DNA from: Diplonema papillatum
Lineage: Eukaryota > Euglenozoa > Diplonemea > Diplonemida > Diplonemidae
Length of the DNA: 64,000 bases
Reading direction: 5' to 3'
NCBI GenBank assembly: GCA_030068145.1
Contig: JAPJBO010000546.1
Span: 1 to 64,000, forward strand
This document shows positions 43,551 through 54,760 of the stretch, one piece after another (within the stretch, counting starts at the first letter, position 1; the number at the start of each line of letters is the position of its first letter). The notes beneath the pieces were generated by a model. The model had not been told where the DNA came from, searched no databases, and worked only from the letters and a program-made list of their open reading frames with translations. The translations under genes and the position numbers were made by a program.

Positions 43551-44454
43551 TCGCGGTTGACCGCGCAAAAAAAGGGGAACCCGGTGAACGGCGCTTGAAA
43601 TGCCTACAGCTGGCGGCCGGGAATGTGCCGACTTCTACAAACCAAGATCGGTTGATACCATCACCGATCTTGCCTTTTGACTTTGCCACCCAACCAACCG
43701 CACGCACGAAGCTCGGAGCGACATGTTCGAATGCTGCCCAGCCCCGCGGACATCGCAGAGCTGAGCATAGCTCCAAGCCTTGACGAACTGGCTACCAGGG
43801 GCTGGTGTCATTTTGATTTGTGAGGCCGAAACTGTATTTTTATTTCTGGGACTACCTCTAACTATTAGAACGTTCCGTTCTCCTTGAACTTTCGATTCTT
43901 CATGGAAATCCTCAAGTCTGCGATGGGATGAATCGAGCGGTTTCGCGACGCTAGTCTCGCAGGCCTGGCCGAGCGCGGTGTCACGTGCGCTATCGCACGA
44001 CGCTAAACCCGCATCCGACCTTGAGGTCTCCGAGCGGTCCGCCTAGGTTCTTCACCCAACGCTGGGGACAAAGGCGGATAAAGCTCGGACTCCCGGAGGA
44101 GAAATACAACCCTGTTAAGGTAGTCGATGCGAGGCGGCCATCCTGGCCTTTGACTACCTGAAATAAAAACATCCTTTAAAATTCGCGTTCGTCGCTGCCC
44201 TCTCATGTCACTCTACATGTGCGCAGGTTGCTCGTAGCCCGTCCAGAGCTGTGTCCGACTGGTGTCGTTCGTCCAAATGGTCGGCCTCCTTCCAGACTGT
44301 CAAGATTGGTCGTCGCCCGTGCACGCTGCGCATTGGTACGGGTCGTTCCATTGTATTGCCTGCGCGCTGTGTCGATAACTTTAAAAGTCCCTTTTTCACA
44401 GAGTACAGTACATACCCTCCCCTTTCGCTTGCTTCTCAAAGGAAAAGAAGCATC
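43551..44454. other. Upstream region of the carboxylase gene
   Basis: No repeat recognised. The carboxylase frame stays open upstream from 44251, but residues before the ATG at 44455 do not look like part of the enzyme. Promoter elements were not identifiable. Confidence 0.4.
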
Positions 44455-46826
44455 ATGAAGGGCCTTTCCAACTATGCTCGCCAAGCACGCTGGGTGCAGT
44501 CGGTTGCTATCGACAAGATCCTGATTGCGAACCGAGGAGAGATCTCGTGCAGGGTGACGGAGACGGCTAGGAAGATGGGCATCAAGACGGTCGCCGTTCA
44601 CTGCGACGCAGAGAGCAACGGGAAGCACGTGGGGATGGCCGACGAGGCGTACAGGCTGGGACCCCCCCCGGCTTCTTCGTCGTACCTTCAGTCGGAAAAG
44701 ATCATCGAGGTCGCCAAGATGTCGGGGGCGCAAGCGATCCACCCTGGATACGGGTTCCTCTCAGAGAACGCCGGCTTCGCGAAGCTTTGCGAGGAAAACG
44801 GAGTCGAGTTCATCGGACCACCGGCATCCGCCATAATCTCGATGGGATCCAAGTCGGAGTCGAAGCTAATCATGGAAGCCGCGTCCGTATCGTGCGTGCC
44901 AGGGTACCACGGCGAAGACCAGTCAGACGAGACGCTGCAGAAGGAGGCCGACAAGGTCGGGTACCCGCTGCTGATCAAAGCAGTGCTCGGCGGTGGCGGC
45001 AAGGGAATGCGCGTTGTGCAGAGCTCGAAAGAATTTAAAGAGGAACTGGACGGCGCCCGAAGGGAAGCCATCGCGTTCTTCAAGGACGACCGTGTGCTGA
45101 TGGAGCGATACATCGAACGATCGAGGCACGTCGAGGTGCAGGTGTTCTGCGACAAGCATGGGAACGGGGTGTACTTGTTCGAGAGGGACTGCTCCGTGCA
45201 GAGGCGGCACCAGAAGGTGTTGGAGGAGGCGCCTGCGCCGGGCCTGACGGAGGAGCTGCGGAAGGAGATGGGGGAGACCGCGGTGAGGGCCGCCCAGGCG
45301 GTTAGCTACGTGGGGGCGGGCACCGTCGAGTTCATCTTCGACGTCGACACGAACGAGTACTTCTTCATGGAGATGAACACTAGGCTGCAGGTCGAGCACC
45401 CGGTCACGGAGATGATCACCGGCCTTGATCTCGTCCGCTTGCAGATCAACGTCGCGCGGGGGCTCGCTCTCCCTTTTTCGCAGGAAGACCTGAAGATTAC
45501 AGGCCACGCCATCGAAGCGCGAATCTACGCCGAGGACCCTTACAACAACTTCCTCCCAGGGTCCGGCAAGCTCGAATACGTCCACATCCCGGTGACGCAA
45601 AAGGAAGGCACAACCATTCGTGTCGATTCCGGGTTCCGCTCCGGCGACGACGTGCTGGTCCATTACGACCCGATGATTGCGAAGCTGATCGTGCACGCCG
45701 ACACGCGAGAAGACGCCCTCGCCGCGATGGACCAAGCGTTGTCGCAGTACCACATCGTCGGCATCCCCACGAACATCGAATTCCTCCGCAAGTCGGTCAC
45801 TCACCCCGACTTCGCGACCGGCTGCGTGACGACCAGCTTCATCAAAGAAAACGAGGAAGACCTGCTGGTCCGTGCGGAGCCTGCCTCGCAGCAGCTCGCC
45901 CTCGGCGCCGTTGCCCAGATCGCGTGTGAGCTGGCTGCGAACAAAGCGGGCGCGCCCCCGTTCGAACCGTCGTTCTTCCGCCTGAACCTCAACTACGCGC
46001 GCACCGTGACATTCTTGACCGGGAAAGACATGAAGCCCGTCGACGTCGAAGTTGAAGCGTTGTCCAAAGACAGGTTCACTGTCACGTGTAACGGTCATAC
46101 CCACGCTGTCAACGTCATGTCTCTCGACCCTGCCGCACTCATCGTCTCCATTGACGGCGCGCGACATGCCATCCGCGTGATCGCCACGCAGGAAAGCCTG
46201 TCCCTCCTCACGAACAACGGGACCATCACCCTCTTCAAAGACGCTCCTTCTGCCACCTTCGGGGACATTGCAAACATCTCCGCCGGTGGTCTCATTCAGG
46301 CGCCCATGCCAGGGAAGATCACGAAGGTTTTCGCCTCGAATGGGGACCACGTCAACATGGGCGACGACATCCTCGTCATGGAGGCCATGAAAATGGAGCA
46401 GAAACTCAAGGCTCCAGCGACCGGTATTGTCGAAGGGCTTACAGTCAAGGTATGTCACATGACTTGAACCTAAAACCCACGGCTAGACTGCGCAAATAAG
46501 GCCATAACCCGTAGCGTTCAGACGAAAATATCGTGTTCTTTAGCCTCCCGCAGTGCAGCTCTCGCGAAAAAGCGGACACAAGTTGAGATCGGGCAGGAGA
46601 AGATTTTCAAGGCCCTTCTGCGCGAATCCCAGTACCTTTCCTTCGTGGCTTCAGACGACTGGATGAGGTCCAGTCTCACCTTTCCTCCGTCGGCAAGAAG
46701 CAAGTTGTACACACATAAATGGTAGCCATACTTTAACCCTAGTATACACCAACAACCCAGGCGGGCTCCATGGTTAACGGCCATCAGACGCTGGCAATGA
46801 TCAAGACAGAAGAGAAGGAAGAATGA
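44455..46826 (+). CDS. 3-Methylcrotonyl-CoA carboxylase, biotin-containing alpha subunit
   Basis: Exons 44455-46449 and 46761-46826 (686 residues). A short basic, Arg-containing N-terminus (MKGLSNYARQARW) fits a mitochondrial presequence. Biotin carboxylase: KILIANRGEISCRV (N-domain), ATP-grasp loop KAVLGGGGKGMRVV, FERDCSVQRRHQKVLEEAPAP, MEMNTRLQVEHPVTE. The biotinyl domain has Lys646 in VMEAMKMEQ. The second exon was found by homology and phase: GT...CCCAG intron, then AGSMVNGHQTLAMIKTEEKE and stop, which completes the biotinyl fold (V-N-G-x-Q-x-L-A). GYHGEDQSDETL and SSSYLQSEKII are closer to MCC than to propionyl-CoA carboxylase, but PCC-alpha is the alternative. It carboxylates 3-methylcrotonyl-CoA in leucine breakdown with a beta subunit not in this window. 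A 5' alternative start at 44251 is less likely. Confidence 0.93.
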
Positions 46827-48755
46827 TGTGAGCTCGGGGAGTACGCACTCGTCATTCTTTGACGTATGGTCGCTCTAAGCCGCCTCTTATTGTGAAGGAG
46901 CAATGGTGGAACAACACAGCCGCTCAACAAAAAAAACGAAGAATTAAAAAAGGAAGAAAAAAAACGTAGTCACCCAAAGCCTACTGCCTACTGGGGGGAC
47001 AATTTCCCACATCTGAACGCGGCCACGAAGGCGAATCCAGCTGTGAGGATCATCGGTTTTGAATTTTTCACAGACAGCGAACGAGGAAGTGACGTCGAGA
47101 TGACTCCGTGTTTGTGCGCCCGCACATAGAAAGTATAGCACACGAGGTACTCACCGACTAGTGCTCTTTGCTACCACCGCACCCGAGAACACTCTTTCCA
47201 CTCTGCCGACAGTCGTCCGGAGGAAACCCGGAGTTTCAAGCCAGCTCTTAACATAAAAAAACTGACACGTAGCGCGGTGCCCCGTGGGAGTGCTCGGCCA
47301 CCTGCCAGCGGCCTCCATATTTCTTTTACGCTTCCTGCACAGAAAGCCTCATCGCCCTCGGTTGCCGTCTGGCCAATCGGCACCATTTGCGCTTGGCCAA
47401 GGGCATTCTGACTGAGCACTCGAGGCCTGGCACACGAACCAAAAAAGAACAAAGAAACAACGAAAACGTTTTCCGCACCAACATTCAAACACTAAACGCT
47501 TGATGGCGGCGAACGGTCACCCGACGACTCGTCGTTCGGACCTCCCCGCTGCGGCGTCTCTAACATGCTTTCGTCAATCGTGAAAGGTCATCTGTAAGCT
47601 GAAAGGGGAAAGGGGCTCCTCGACAACTTATCAGCAACCCGAGAAGCTGCTGTCTGAGCCTTTCCGTTTCTTAGCAGTCTTCGACGAATACAGTTTTCAG
47701 CAAGTGATTCTCATCGAGACGAAAGCCCACCACCACCCGAAGGACAGCAACTTGCTATTCCTGTTCGCAAGGCGACGACGAGCCCGGAGTTCCATCTCGT
47801 CATCACCCCACTTCCACCACCTGTGCGCCCAGTCTTCTAAAAACTCCGCTGAGCATTCCCCCTTTTTACTTTACGAACACCTGCGCGAGCTCTGCGTCTT
47901 CCTTTTTTCTTTCTTAGAAACGAGGAGCGCGGCTTGGGAATCACCGCCGGGTTCCTTCTTTTGTTTCGTTGTTAGCCGCCTCCCGACGTTTGCGCCGCCG
48001 TTTCGTTTTGGCCTCCCTCTTTTCTTCGCCTTTCTGCTTCACCCGGCGCTAGCCCTTCTATCGCCTGCTTCGGTCTCCTTCGTCGACCTGCGGTGGCTCC
48101 ATCTCCTTCGCTTCGCGTTCATCGTCTTCCTTTTCCCCGTTCTCGGGCATCTGACGTGCACCTCCGTCGCGGTTCTCGCGTGTTGCGCGCAGTGAAAAGA
48201 GCTACGATCCGGGCGCTGATTGAGAGGCGCCGCTCCGGAGAGGGGAGGCGACATAAACTGACTTTTCGTGCTGCAGCTTTCGTTCGGTCTGGTGCGGAGC
48301 CTCAGAAGCTAGGCTGTGCACCGAGTCACACCCGAAAAGCGGGTGTGCTACAACCAAAACGCGTCTAAGTCCACACCCGAAAAACGCTTTTTCAACGCCA
48401 GCTTCAACGCCGTCTTCTGAGGCTGGACTCGGTTTGAACGTCCTCACCGTGTGGATAGGGAGGGGTCGGTCTTGCTGGTCTCAAGCATGCAGCTTCACCC
48501 GAGTCGGGTGGAATCCGGCGTTCGCGTTGGCCGTTAGTTGCTTCCCGCACGTCTCTGCCCCCAGTGCGAAAATGGTGGCGTTTGCGCAGCGCTGCTTCGA
48601 GGCACGCACTCTCGGGCGGGCACCGATAGCACTTCACACTTTTCCCGCGTTGAGAGTTGCCGCCGGAATTTCAAAAGCTACCGGCGGAGCGCGGCCGACA
48701 CCGCACCAACCCAGGGCCGTCGGGAGGAAAAGGGGGCACTGGGCGCGGGTAAAAG
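46827..48755. other. Intergenic region between carboxylase and mitochondrial-type gene
   Basis: An RA tail fragment is at about 47221-47262 (aaacccggagtttcaagcc), and aacggtcacccgacgactcg at 47512 is a second partial match. 47700-48190 is C/T-rich; a 163-codon frame there is low-complexity and not called. A direct repeat, cacccgaaaa.cg, occurs at about 48330 and 48373. No gene recognised. Confidence 0.5.
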
Positions 48756-51169
48756 ATGCAGCGCCGGGTGTCGCGCCGCGTGGCGCAGCATCGGCTGTTC
48801 AGCAAGACGGCGAGGACCCTCGACCCCAACTACCGCAGCGGCGAGTGGCAGCCGCAGCTGTACTCGTCCAACAGCGGCCGGTCGCTGATCAACGGCTCGA
48901 CGACGCTGTACGACTTCATGATTTACCAGTTCCGCCTCAACCGGTTCCGCGCCACGATGGAGGGCCGCGTGGCCAACTTCTTGGAGTACACGCAGAAGAA
49001 CATCGGTCTCGTGAGCATGCGATCGAAGGCCTTCAACTACTCGCTGTATTACTACTTCGGCACGATCCACAAGTCTGCCAGCAACTTGCTGTTCAACGTC
49101 CGCCTGCAGCCTGTGATGATGCACAAAGTTCACCACCTGATCCAGTACTTCCACGCTGGTCAATCGTATGCCGCTTCTATCAAGCCACACAGCAGCGTTA
49201 GTCCCTTTTTAGGCAGGTCCCATTTGCCACCTCCGCGGAAGTTGTTAACTCGCGACTCTGTCCGCGCCAGCTTTTTTCCTAATTGGATTTCGGGTCCACA
49301 TTAGGGCCCACATTAGGGTCCACATTAGGGTCCACATTAGGGTCCACATTAGGGTCCACATTAGGGTCCACATTAGGGTCCACATTAGGGTCCACATTAG
49401 GGTCCACATTAGGGTCCACATTAGGGTCCACATTAGGGCTAAGTTGGATGGAAACGGCGTTTCTTTTAGTTTTTTCGAAATAAGGAAACGGAAACGGAAA
49501 CGGAAACGGAAACGTTTCCGTTTCTTTTAAAAGAAACGCCGGAAGGCTCCTCATGCTGAGGGGTCCTATAGGATACCACTTCGCGGGTCCTTCTGTGTGT
49601 CCGTCGGGTGTCCGTTTCCAGCCAAATTTTGGCTTTCCTTTCAGAGGGCGGGATCACCTTCTTCTTTTGATCTACCAGCGGGCACTTCTCTTCCTCCGTC
49701 TTCTGGCGGGCTCTCTGACTCTTCAGGGCCCTTCCTGGGCTGTTCTTCGACTTGGCTCGGCCCTTCTTGTGTGTCGTCGCGGTCTCGTTTGTGCAGAGCA
49801 GTCGCTGGTGCTCACCGCTTTCTTTCGTCGGCGATCTGGCGAGCAAATAGGTAACCACAAGCTACTGAATGATGCAGAATGTCGTCACATGTGGATGCTT
49901 TCTGACACCAGATTCCACTCTTCTGTGCCTACCACTTCGTATTCTGCTGCTTCCAACCCACGTTCTCATGTGAGTGGGGCTTTTTGAATCTGCCGTCCTC
50001 TTCTGCATTGTTGGTGGTTCTTCCTGCCGTCGTTGTCTATGCTCCGACAGCACCGCCGATGGCGCCTCTTCCGGTGACAGTTGCCACCCGTCGTCGTATG
50101 CAAGGTGCACTGTGGCAAGCGATGTTTAGCACACACGTTACTGCGTGGCCATCGCTTTTCTGGCGGGTTCAACATTGCCCCGGCATACGTGTGCCCTTCT
50201 CACCTCCTGATGCTGATTGCACTCCCTCTTTGTCTTACGCCGCCGAAAACCCCCGGTCTTGTAGCCTGTGGCGCTGAACGATCGTATCTGTAGAGTCTAA
50301 TATTGGAAGCGGATGTGCTTTCCCGATCGTCTTCAGCGTGTTGGCCAACGGCCTCGCATAACAGAGCATCGTCGCCACAACAGCCATTGGTATAAAGAGC
50401 TGCAGACCTCAAAGTCATCATAACCGGATGCGTGTGGTTGCGTCTGCTCCACGCGGTCGCAACTCTTATGCTTATTTCCTCCCTCTTTTCGGAGCCTCCT
50501 TGTCCATGGTTTCCCACTGGATTGCGGGGTCCGCCGTTCGGAACACGTTTCCGGTCGGACCTTCAGCCAGTATACTAGTGGCATACCAGCCGTTTCTTTT
50601 GAAAAGAAACGGCGTTTCCATCCACCGCCAAAAAGAAGGAAACGGAAACGGAAACGGAAACGGAAACGTTTCCAACGTTTCCATCCTACATAGCATTAGG
50701 GTCCACATTAGGGTCCACATTAGGGTCCACATTAGGGTCCACATTAGGGTCCACATTAGGGTCCACATTAGGGTCCACGCCTCAATCACAGAGGGGTAAG
50801 CGGCCCCCTTCAGTGATCGTTCGGGGGTCACCAGTGTGGGTTTTCATGAAGCCCGAAATCTTATCCATCACCTCCTTTCTATTGGCGTCGTTGTTTGCGG
50901 AAACCTCTCAGCTGTAAGTATCAACTCGTGAGGTCCCATCCAAGAATTAATGCAGGTTGCAATACAAGTCGATCATCCGGAAGCCAGCGAATTTCAGATA
51001 CTTCTGGCTGTGGTGGCTCACGCGGCGAAACTTTAGTCAAGCGCACTACCTTTACGACCAGTACGTCTATGCGAGAAAGTGCTACAACGGCGAGGTGAAG
51101 CTGCCGCAGATGAAGATAACGAAGGAAGGGTGGCGACAGAGGATCCTCAACGCATTCGAAGGCAAGTAG
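48756..51169 (+). CDS. Unrecognised basic protein, probably mitochondrial, two exons
   Basis: Exons 48756-49165 and 50956-51169 (207 residues). The donor is caatc|GTATGC and the acceptor aatgcag|G; joining restores a Ser codon (TCG) and gives [15 protein letters not shown]. The N-terminus [20 protein letters not shown] is rich in Arg without acidic residues, as in a mitochondrial presequence. The rest has aromatic- and Arg-rich helices ([39 protein letters not shown]) and no known catalytic motif. It is reminiscent of small lineage-specific respiratory-chain or ATP synthase subunits, but I do not recognise the family. The balanced amino-acid composition and the neat splice support a real gene. 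Its 1.79-kb intron carries a 12-bp satellite and a hAT-like element. Confidence 0.75.
49292..50778. repeat. 12-bp TTAGGGTCCACA satellite, split by an element
   Basis: About twelve copies at 49292-49438 and seven at 50694-50778, same orientation. The phase across the insert is restored if one 8-bp duplication (CATTAGGG) is removed, so it was one array of about 18-19 units. The unit contains TTAGGG but is not a plain telomere repeat. It is in the intron of the probable mitochondrial protein gene. Confidence 0.92.
49439..50693. mobile_element. hAT-like non-autonomous element, 8-bp target duplication
   Basis: 1,255 bp. Ends CTAAGTTGGATGGAAACGGC and, inverted, CTATGTAGGATGGAAACG. It is flanked on both sides by CATTAGGG, where the host 12-mer array was split. 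Each end has a (GGAAAC)n tract collapsing into a palindrome (49485-49520, 50638-50675) and the motif gtttcttttaaaagaaac or gtttcttttgaaaagaaac. Eight-base duplication and C-T-A-starting short inverted ends suggest hAT, though the interior shows no recognisable hAT transposase on either strand. Confidence 0.85.
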
Positions 51170-52057
51170 GATCCTTCGGAGCGGGATTCACGATGCTCTG
51201 CTGCCGCGCGCCCACGCCACCAGCACTCACTGTTAGGCGATGTGAGCTAGACGATGCAAGTGCTTTGCAGGCACGGCCATACACTGTTTGCTGGTGGTAG
51301 TGTTGCGCCTTGGTCCAGTGGTGGCGATGGAATCATGCATGTGCTCGCATCCTCCGCATCGGCTGCTATTCACAAGGCAGAACGTTAACTCCGACTACAA
51401 GCATGCTGCGGTTGACCGTTACGCTCTTCACACTGTCTGCCGTCCCAAGCTGGCAGAAGTGTGGCCGGTTCGGCGTTTGATGCAAGCAAGGCAGCGTGTT
51501 TTGGTGGCTGTTCAAAAACCTGAAATGAAACCCGGTAAAAGCAATCATAACATCGATCCCAGGCACGCACACACGAATCGAAGCGCCCATTGTTTGTCGT
51601 TTCTTTCTGCAGTCTTGGGGGTCGTTCTTGAGGTGCTGGCCCGGAATCTGAATCTGCTCGCACACGGTCACATGGTCAGGAGGCCGTGCCATTTTGGATA
51701 AGTTTGGACTTAGACATGTGCTGTGTCGAATGGTTTCCACTGCGGCTTGCCTCAGAAAGCGGCTGGCAACCTCAAGGAGAGGCGTTTCCTGATTCTAGGA
51801 AGTTCCATTTGCACGAGCGACTTTTCCGGCCTTATCCACGCTTCTTTCCTGTCTTGAACGTTGCGCAAAATCTGCAGGGAACAGCTCCCTAGAGTAACGT
51901 GTGCCTCCTTACCCAACACCTCAGCATAAGGCGGTCGCTGCGTTTGCTTTCCGGCCTTTATCGCTTGGGCTTGCCGGCCGTGGCCTGAGAACCCACGGTC
52001 GGTTTTCCCAGGCCAGCTAGACAAGGGGCCCGTGAAAGACCCACGGCGTCACACACA
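51170..52057. other. Intergenic region before the protease cluster
   Basis: No gene or repeat recognised; scattered short frames only. Probably contains the 3' UTR of the upstream gene. Confidence 0.45.
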
Positions 52058-52074
52058 ATGTTGTCGAGGCTACC

Positions 52075-52235
52075 TAACATTGGTGGATCCGGTAGTCAAG
52101 CCCAACATTTTCGGACACAACAGGCACCACCCCGAGCAGTTGTCAACGTACGTCGCGAGAGCAAAGATATAATACAAACCTTTGACTGTTTTGGAGCGCG
52201 TCTTCATGTGATACAAGCCACAGGTCGTTTGGAAC
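52075..52235 (+). pseudogene. Relic of an aspartic protease gene
   Basis: 52082-52168 (gtagtcaagcccaacatttt, cggacacaacaggcaccacc, gtcaacgtacgtcgcgagag) matches the region around residues 88-112 of the intact copies (for example 52678-52746), with substitutions and frame loss. About 52190-52225 (gcgcgtcttcatgtgatac) resembles the DVFMRKYY codons near the 3' end, implying a large internal deletion. It is non-functional and marks a former additional copy at the left of the cluster. Confidence 0.7.
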
Positions 52236-52409
52236 TGGTCCCGGATACTTTTGGACCGGAAAAACTCGAAACAGGGGGGAGCCCTCAGGGCCTGCTCATA
52301 CCGAGAAATTTGTCTTTGAGCCGCTTCCTATCCTACGGCCCATTTAGAGTGCACTCGTCACGTTAAGTTGCTTCGACAAAATCAACTCATGCAGCAAATA
52401 AGTGAAAAC

Positions 52410-53522
52410 ATGATGACGAAGGCCTTTGCATGCCTGGCCGTGGCGGCCCTCGCCTCGGCTGCGCCCATCCACACGATTCCGATTATCAAGTCGGACAAGC
52501 CCCTGAACTTGGCTCAGCAGCACGCAATGCTGAGTGCGAAGTACGGTGCCGTGGGGGCAAACGTGCCGATCACGAACTACCAGAACGCGCAGTACTACGG
52601 ACCCATCACGATTGGTACCCCGCCGCAGAGCTTCCTTGTCATCTTCGACACCGGATCGTCGAACTTGTGGGTTCCGGGAGTCAAGCCCAACATTGTCGGA
52701 CACAACAGGTACCACCCCGAGCAGTCGTCGACGTACGTCGCGAACGGTACACAGTTCGCTATCGCATACGGCAGTGGAAGCCTTGAGGGTATCATTGACA
52801 AGGATGTCGTGAACATTGGCGGGCTGAACGTGACGATCAACTTCGGCGAGGCCACCAAAATGCCGGGACTCACGTGGGACGTCGCGAAGTTCGACGGTCT
52901 CTGCGGGATGGGCTGGCCTGAAATCGCAGTTGACGGGATCACGCCTCCCTTCTTCTCGCTCATCGCCCAGCAGAAAGTTGCCAAAGGATCTTTCGCCTTC
53001 TACTTGACGGCCGACGGCTCCTCTATCGGCACGCTGACCCTCGGCGGTGTCAACACGTCCCACTACTCTGGAGACTTCACGTACGTGCCTGTCTCGCAGG
53101 AGGGATACTGGCAGGTTGTCGGTGACGAAGTTAAGTTCAACGGTACGGCCGTTGGCAACAACGTCAAGGCCATCGTCGACTCCGGTACGAGTCTTCTTGC
53201 CTTCCCGACGGAGGTTGCAACCTCGGTGAACAGCCAGCTCGGCTGCCAGTCGAACGCCGCCGGCGAATGCGTCTGGACGACGTGCCCGCCTGCCAACTCG
53301 CTGCCGGACCTGGTCGTCGTTTTGAGCGGCCAGCAGTTCACTCTCAAGCAGGCTGACTACATCCTCAACATCCAGGGCCAGTGCACCAGTGGTTTCATGG
53401 GCATCAACGTGCCGGCTCCTATGGGCCCCATCTGGATCTTGGGAGACGTCTTCATGCGAAAGTACTATGTCGAGTTCGACATCACCAACAAGCGCCTCGG
53501 CTTCGCGCTTTCGACGAAGTAA
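52410..53522 (+). CDS. Secreted pepsin-like aspartic protease, copy 1
   Basis: 370 residues, no intron. Signal peptide MMTKAFACLAVAALASAAP, a short propeptide (~20-55, IPIIKSDKPLNLAQQH), then an A1-family bilobal core: Asp80 in FDTGSSNLW, flap Tyr120 in YGSGS, Asp257 in VDSGTSLLAF, and terminal ILGDVFMRKYYVEFD. Both catalytic motifs are intact, so activity is expected in the secretory or digestive route, as for cathepsin D/E-type enzymes. The start is set at the first ATG of the signal peptide; earlier in-frame ATGs (from 52368) would bury the signal. The 3' flank (gcagctgagcacccgtcggc) is shared with copy 2. Confidence 0.95.
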   Translation: MMTKAFACLAVAALASAAPIHTIPIIKSDKPLNLAQQHAMLSAKYGAVGANVPITNYQNAQYYGPITIGTPPQSFLVIFDTGSSNLWVPGVKPNIVGHNRYHPEQSSTYVANGTQFAIAYGSGSLEGIIDKDVVNIGGLNVTINFGEATKMPGLTWDVAKFDGLCGMGWPEIAVDGITPPFFSLIAQQKVAKGSFAFYLTADGSSIGTLTLGGVNTSHYSGDFTYVPVSQEGYWQVVGDEVKFNGTAVGNNVKAIVDSGTSLLAFPTEVATSVNSQLGCQSNAAGECVWTTCPPANSLPDLVVVLSGQQFTLKQADYILNIQGQCTSGFMGINVPAPMGPIWILGDVFMRKYYVEFDITNKRLGFALSTK

Positions 53523-53965
53523 GCAGCTGAGCACCCGTCGGCAGGAGGCCGCTTCCCTCTCCCGCTTCCCAACACCTTTCCCCCAACAATTGGGGGGGCC
53601 TTGTAGCCACCGTCACCACCATACGGCGCGCCGTCCAAACTGGAGGGCGCAATGGAACGGCCGGAAACGACCCCCCCATCCCCGAGTGTCCGCATGTCAG
53701 CGTTTCAGAAGTGCGCACGTCCCCCGCCTCCCTCCTTCCCCTTTTTCTCTGGTCAGCATTTTTGCTTTGCGTCCATGTTGACGCAGCTGGCTGACAACAT
53801 CAAGTGCGTTTGCCGTGGCTCTGTAGTCCCAGCGGCTCCAAATGAGGAAGTACCAATTTCTGCAGCTCATCCTGGCGCCTTTTCCTCGTGTAGCAACCGC
53901 CTACGAACAGTCTCCGCATAAAGGGTGTTTCAATCGTCGAAAGTCACCTGCATCCACCGAGATAT
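53523..53965. other. 3' flank of protease copy 1 (duplicated)
   Basis: 53523-53610 and 53690-53840 (gtgcgcacgtcc..., catttttgctttgcgtccatg, acgcagctggctgacaacat) match the corresponding flank of copy 2 at 55874-56430, so the duplication unit includes over 300 bp downstream of the stop. Confidence 0.7.
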
Positions 53966-54178
53966 CATGCAGGGTCAGAACCTTGTGTCTTTTTAAAACG
54001 CTCCTGCGGGGCCGATGGACCCCAAAATTTTTTTTTGGCAAAAAAAAAATTTGCTCAACTTCCGCAAAAATTACCGCAGAGTTTGTTCCAAAATTTTAAA
54101 ATTCAAAAAACCCAATTTTTTCCCGGAATTTTTTTTTTTTGTCATTTCCAAAAAGACACAAGGTTTTGACCCTGCATG
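53966..54178 (+). mobile_element. MITE family M1, copy 9
   Basis: 213-bp copy with CATGCAGGG...CCCTGCATG ends, flanked by atat on both sides, between protease copies 1 and 2 and ~48 kb from the other copies. Absent from the equivalent flank of copy 2. Confidence 0.92.
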
Positions 54179-54760
54179 ATATCCAAGAACTTGAAGCGAG
54201 CTTTTACTCAAGAAACCGATTTGCTGCACGAACGGCGGGAAACCTCTGGAACCCTTCGACCACACATGCAAATCAGCTCACAAGCCTGTGCGCCGTTGCT
54301 TTCACGTTTTACTTCTTTTCTTGCAAAGAACAGCTGGCTGGACCTAAGTTTGTGCTCGTAGGATTGCGGGTCCCCTTGGTTGCGTGAGGAAAAACAAATG
54401 GTGGTGAATACGTGTGACCTCCGTCAAGAGGTGCGCGTGAACCCTCCATAGATACGAGTAACAGTGCACAGCGGCACAAAAGAAGTCCAGGCTTTGGGTG
54501 GGAGTCAGTAAGCAAACGCGGCGACCGTTATGCGGAGGTGTTAGCTTATTCTTCTAGTCAAGGGCACACACAGCGCTCGCCTACCTGACGCAAAAAGCAA
54601 GTGAACGAACCACCCTGCTGTTAGACCTGCCCAAAAGAGGTAGCAGGTCTTGGAGCGTTGCTCAATTCGATCCAGGAAATATGAAGACCGTGTAGGTCTA
54701 CCCACTAGTAACGCTTCAGTTGTTTACAAAATCAACCCATGCAGCAAGCAAAGAAAAAAA

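Noticed and set aside
44923..46458. 511-codon minus-strand frame opposite the carboxylase
   Set aside because: Mirror of a strongly biased coding sequence; its His/Val/Arg-rich translation resembles no protein, and the + strand encodes a complete enzyme.
47704..48195. 163-codon + frame
   Set aside because: Pyrimidine-rich upstream sequence gives a Phe/Leu/Ser-rich low-complexity translation; not supported as a gene.
49245..49554. Open frames encoding repeated DPNV or TLMW units
   Set aside because: Translations of a 12-bp satellite; a period divisible by three keeps frames open without selection.
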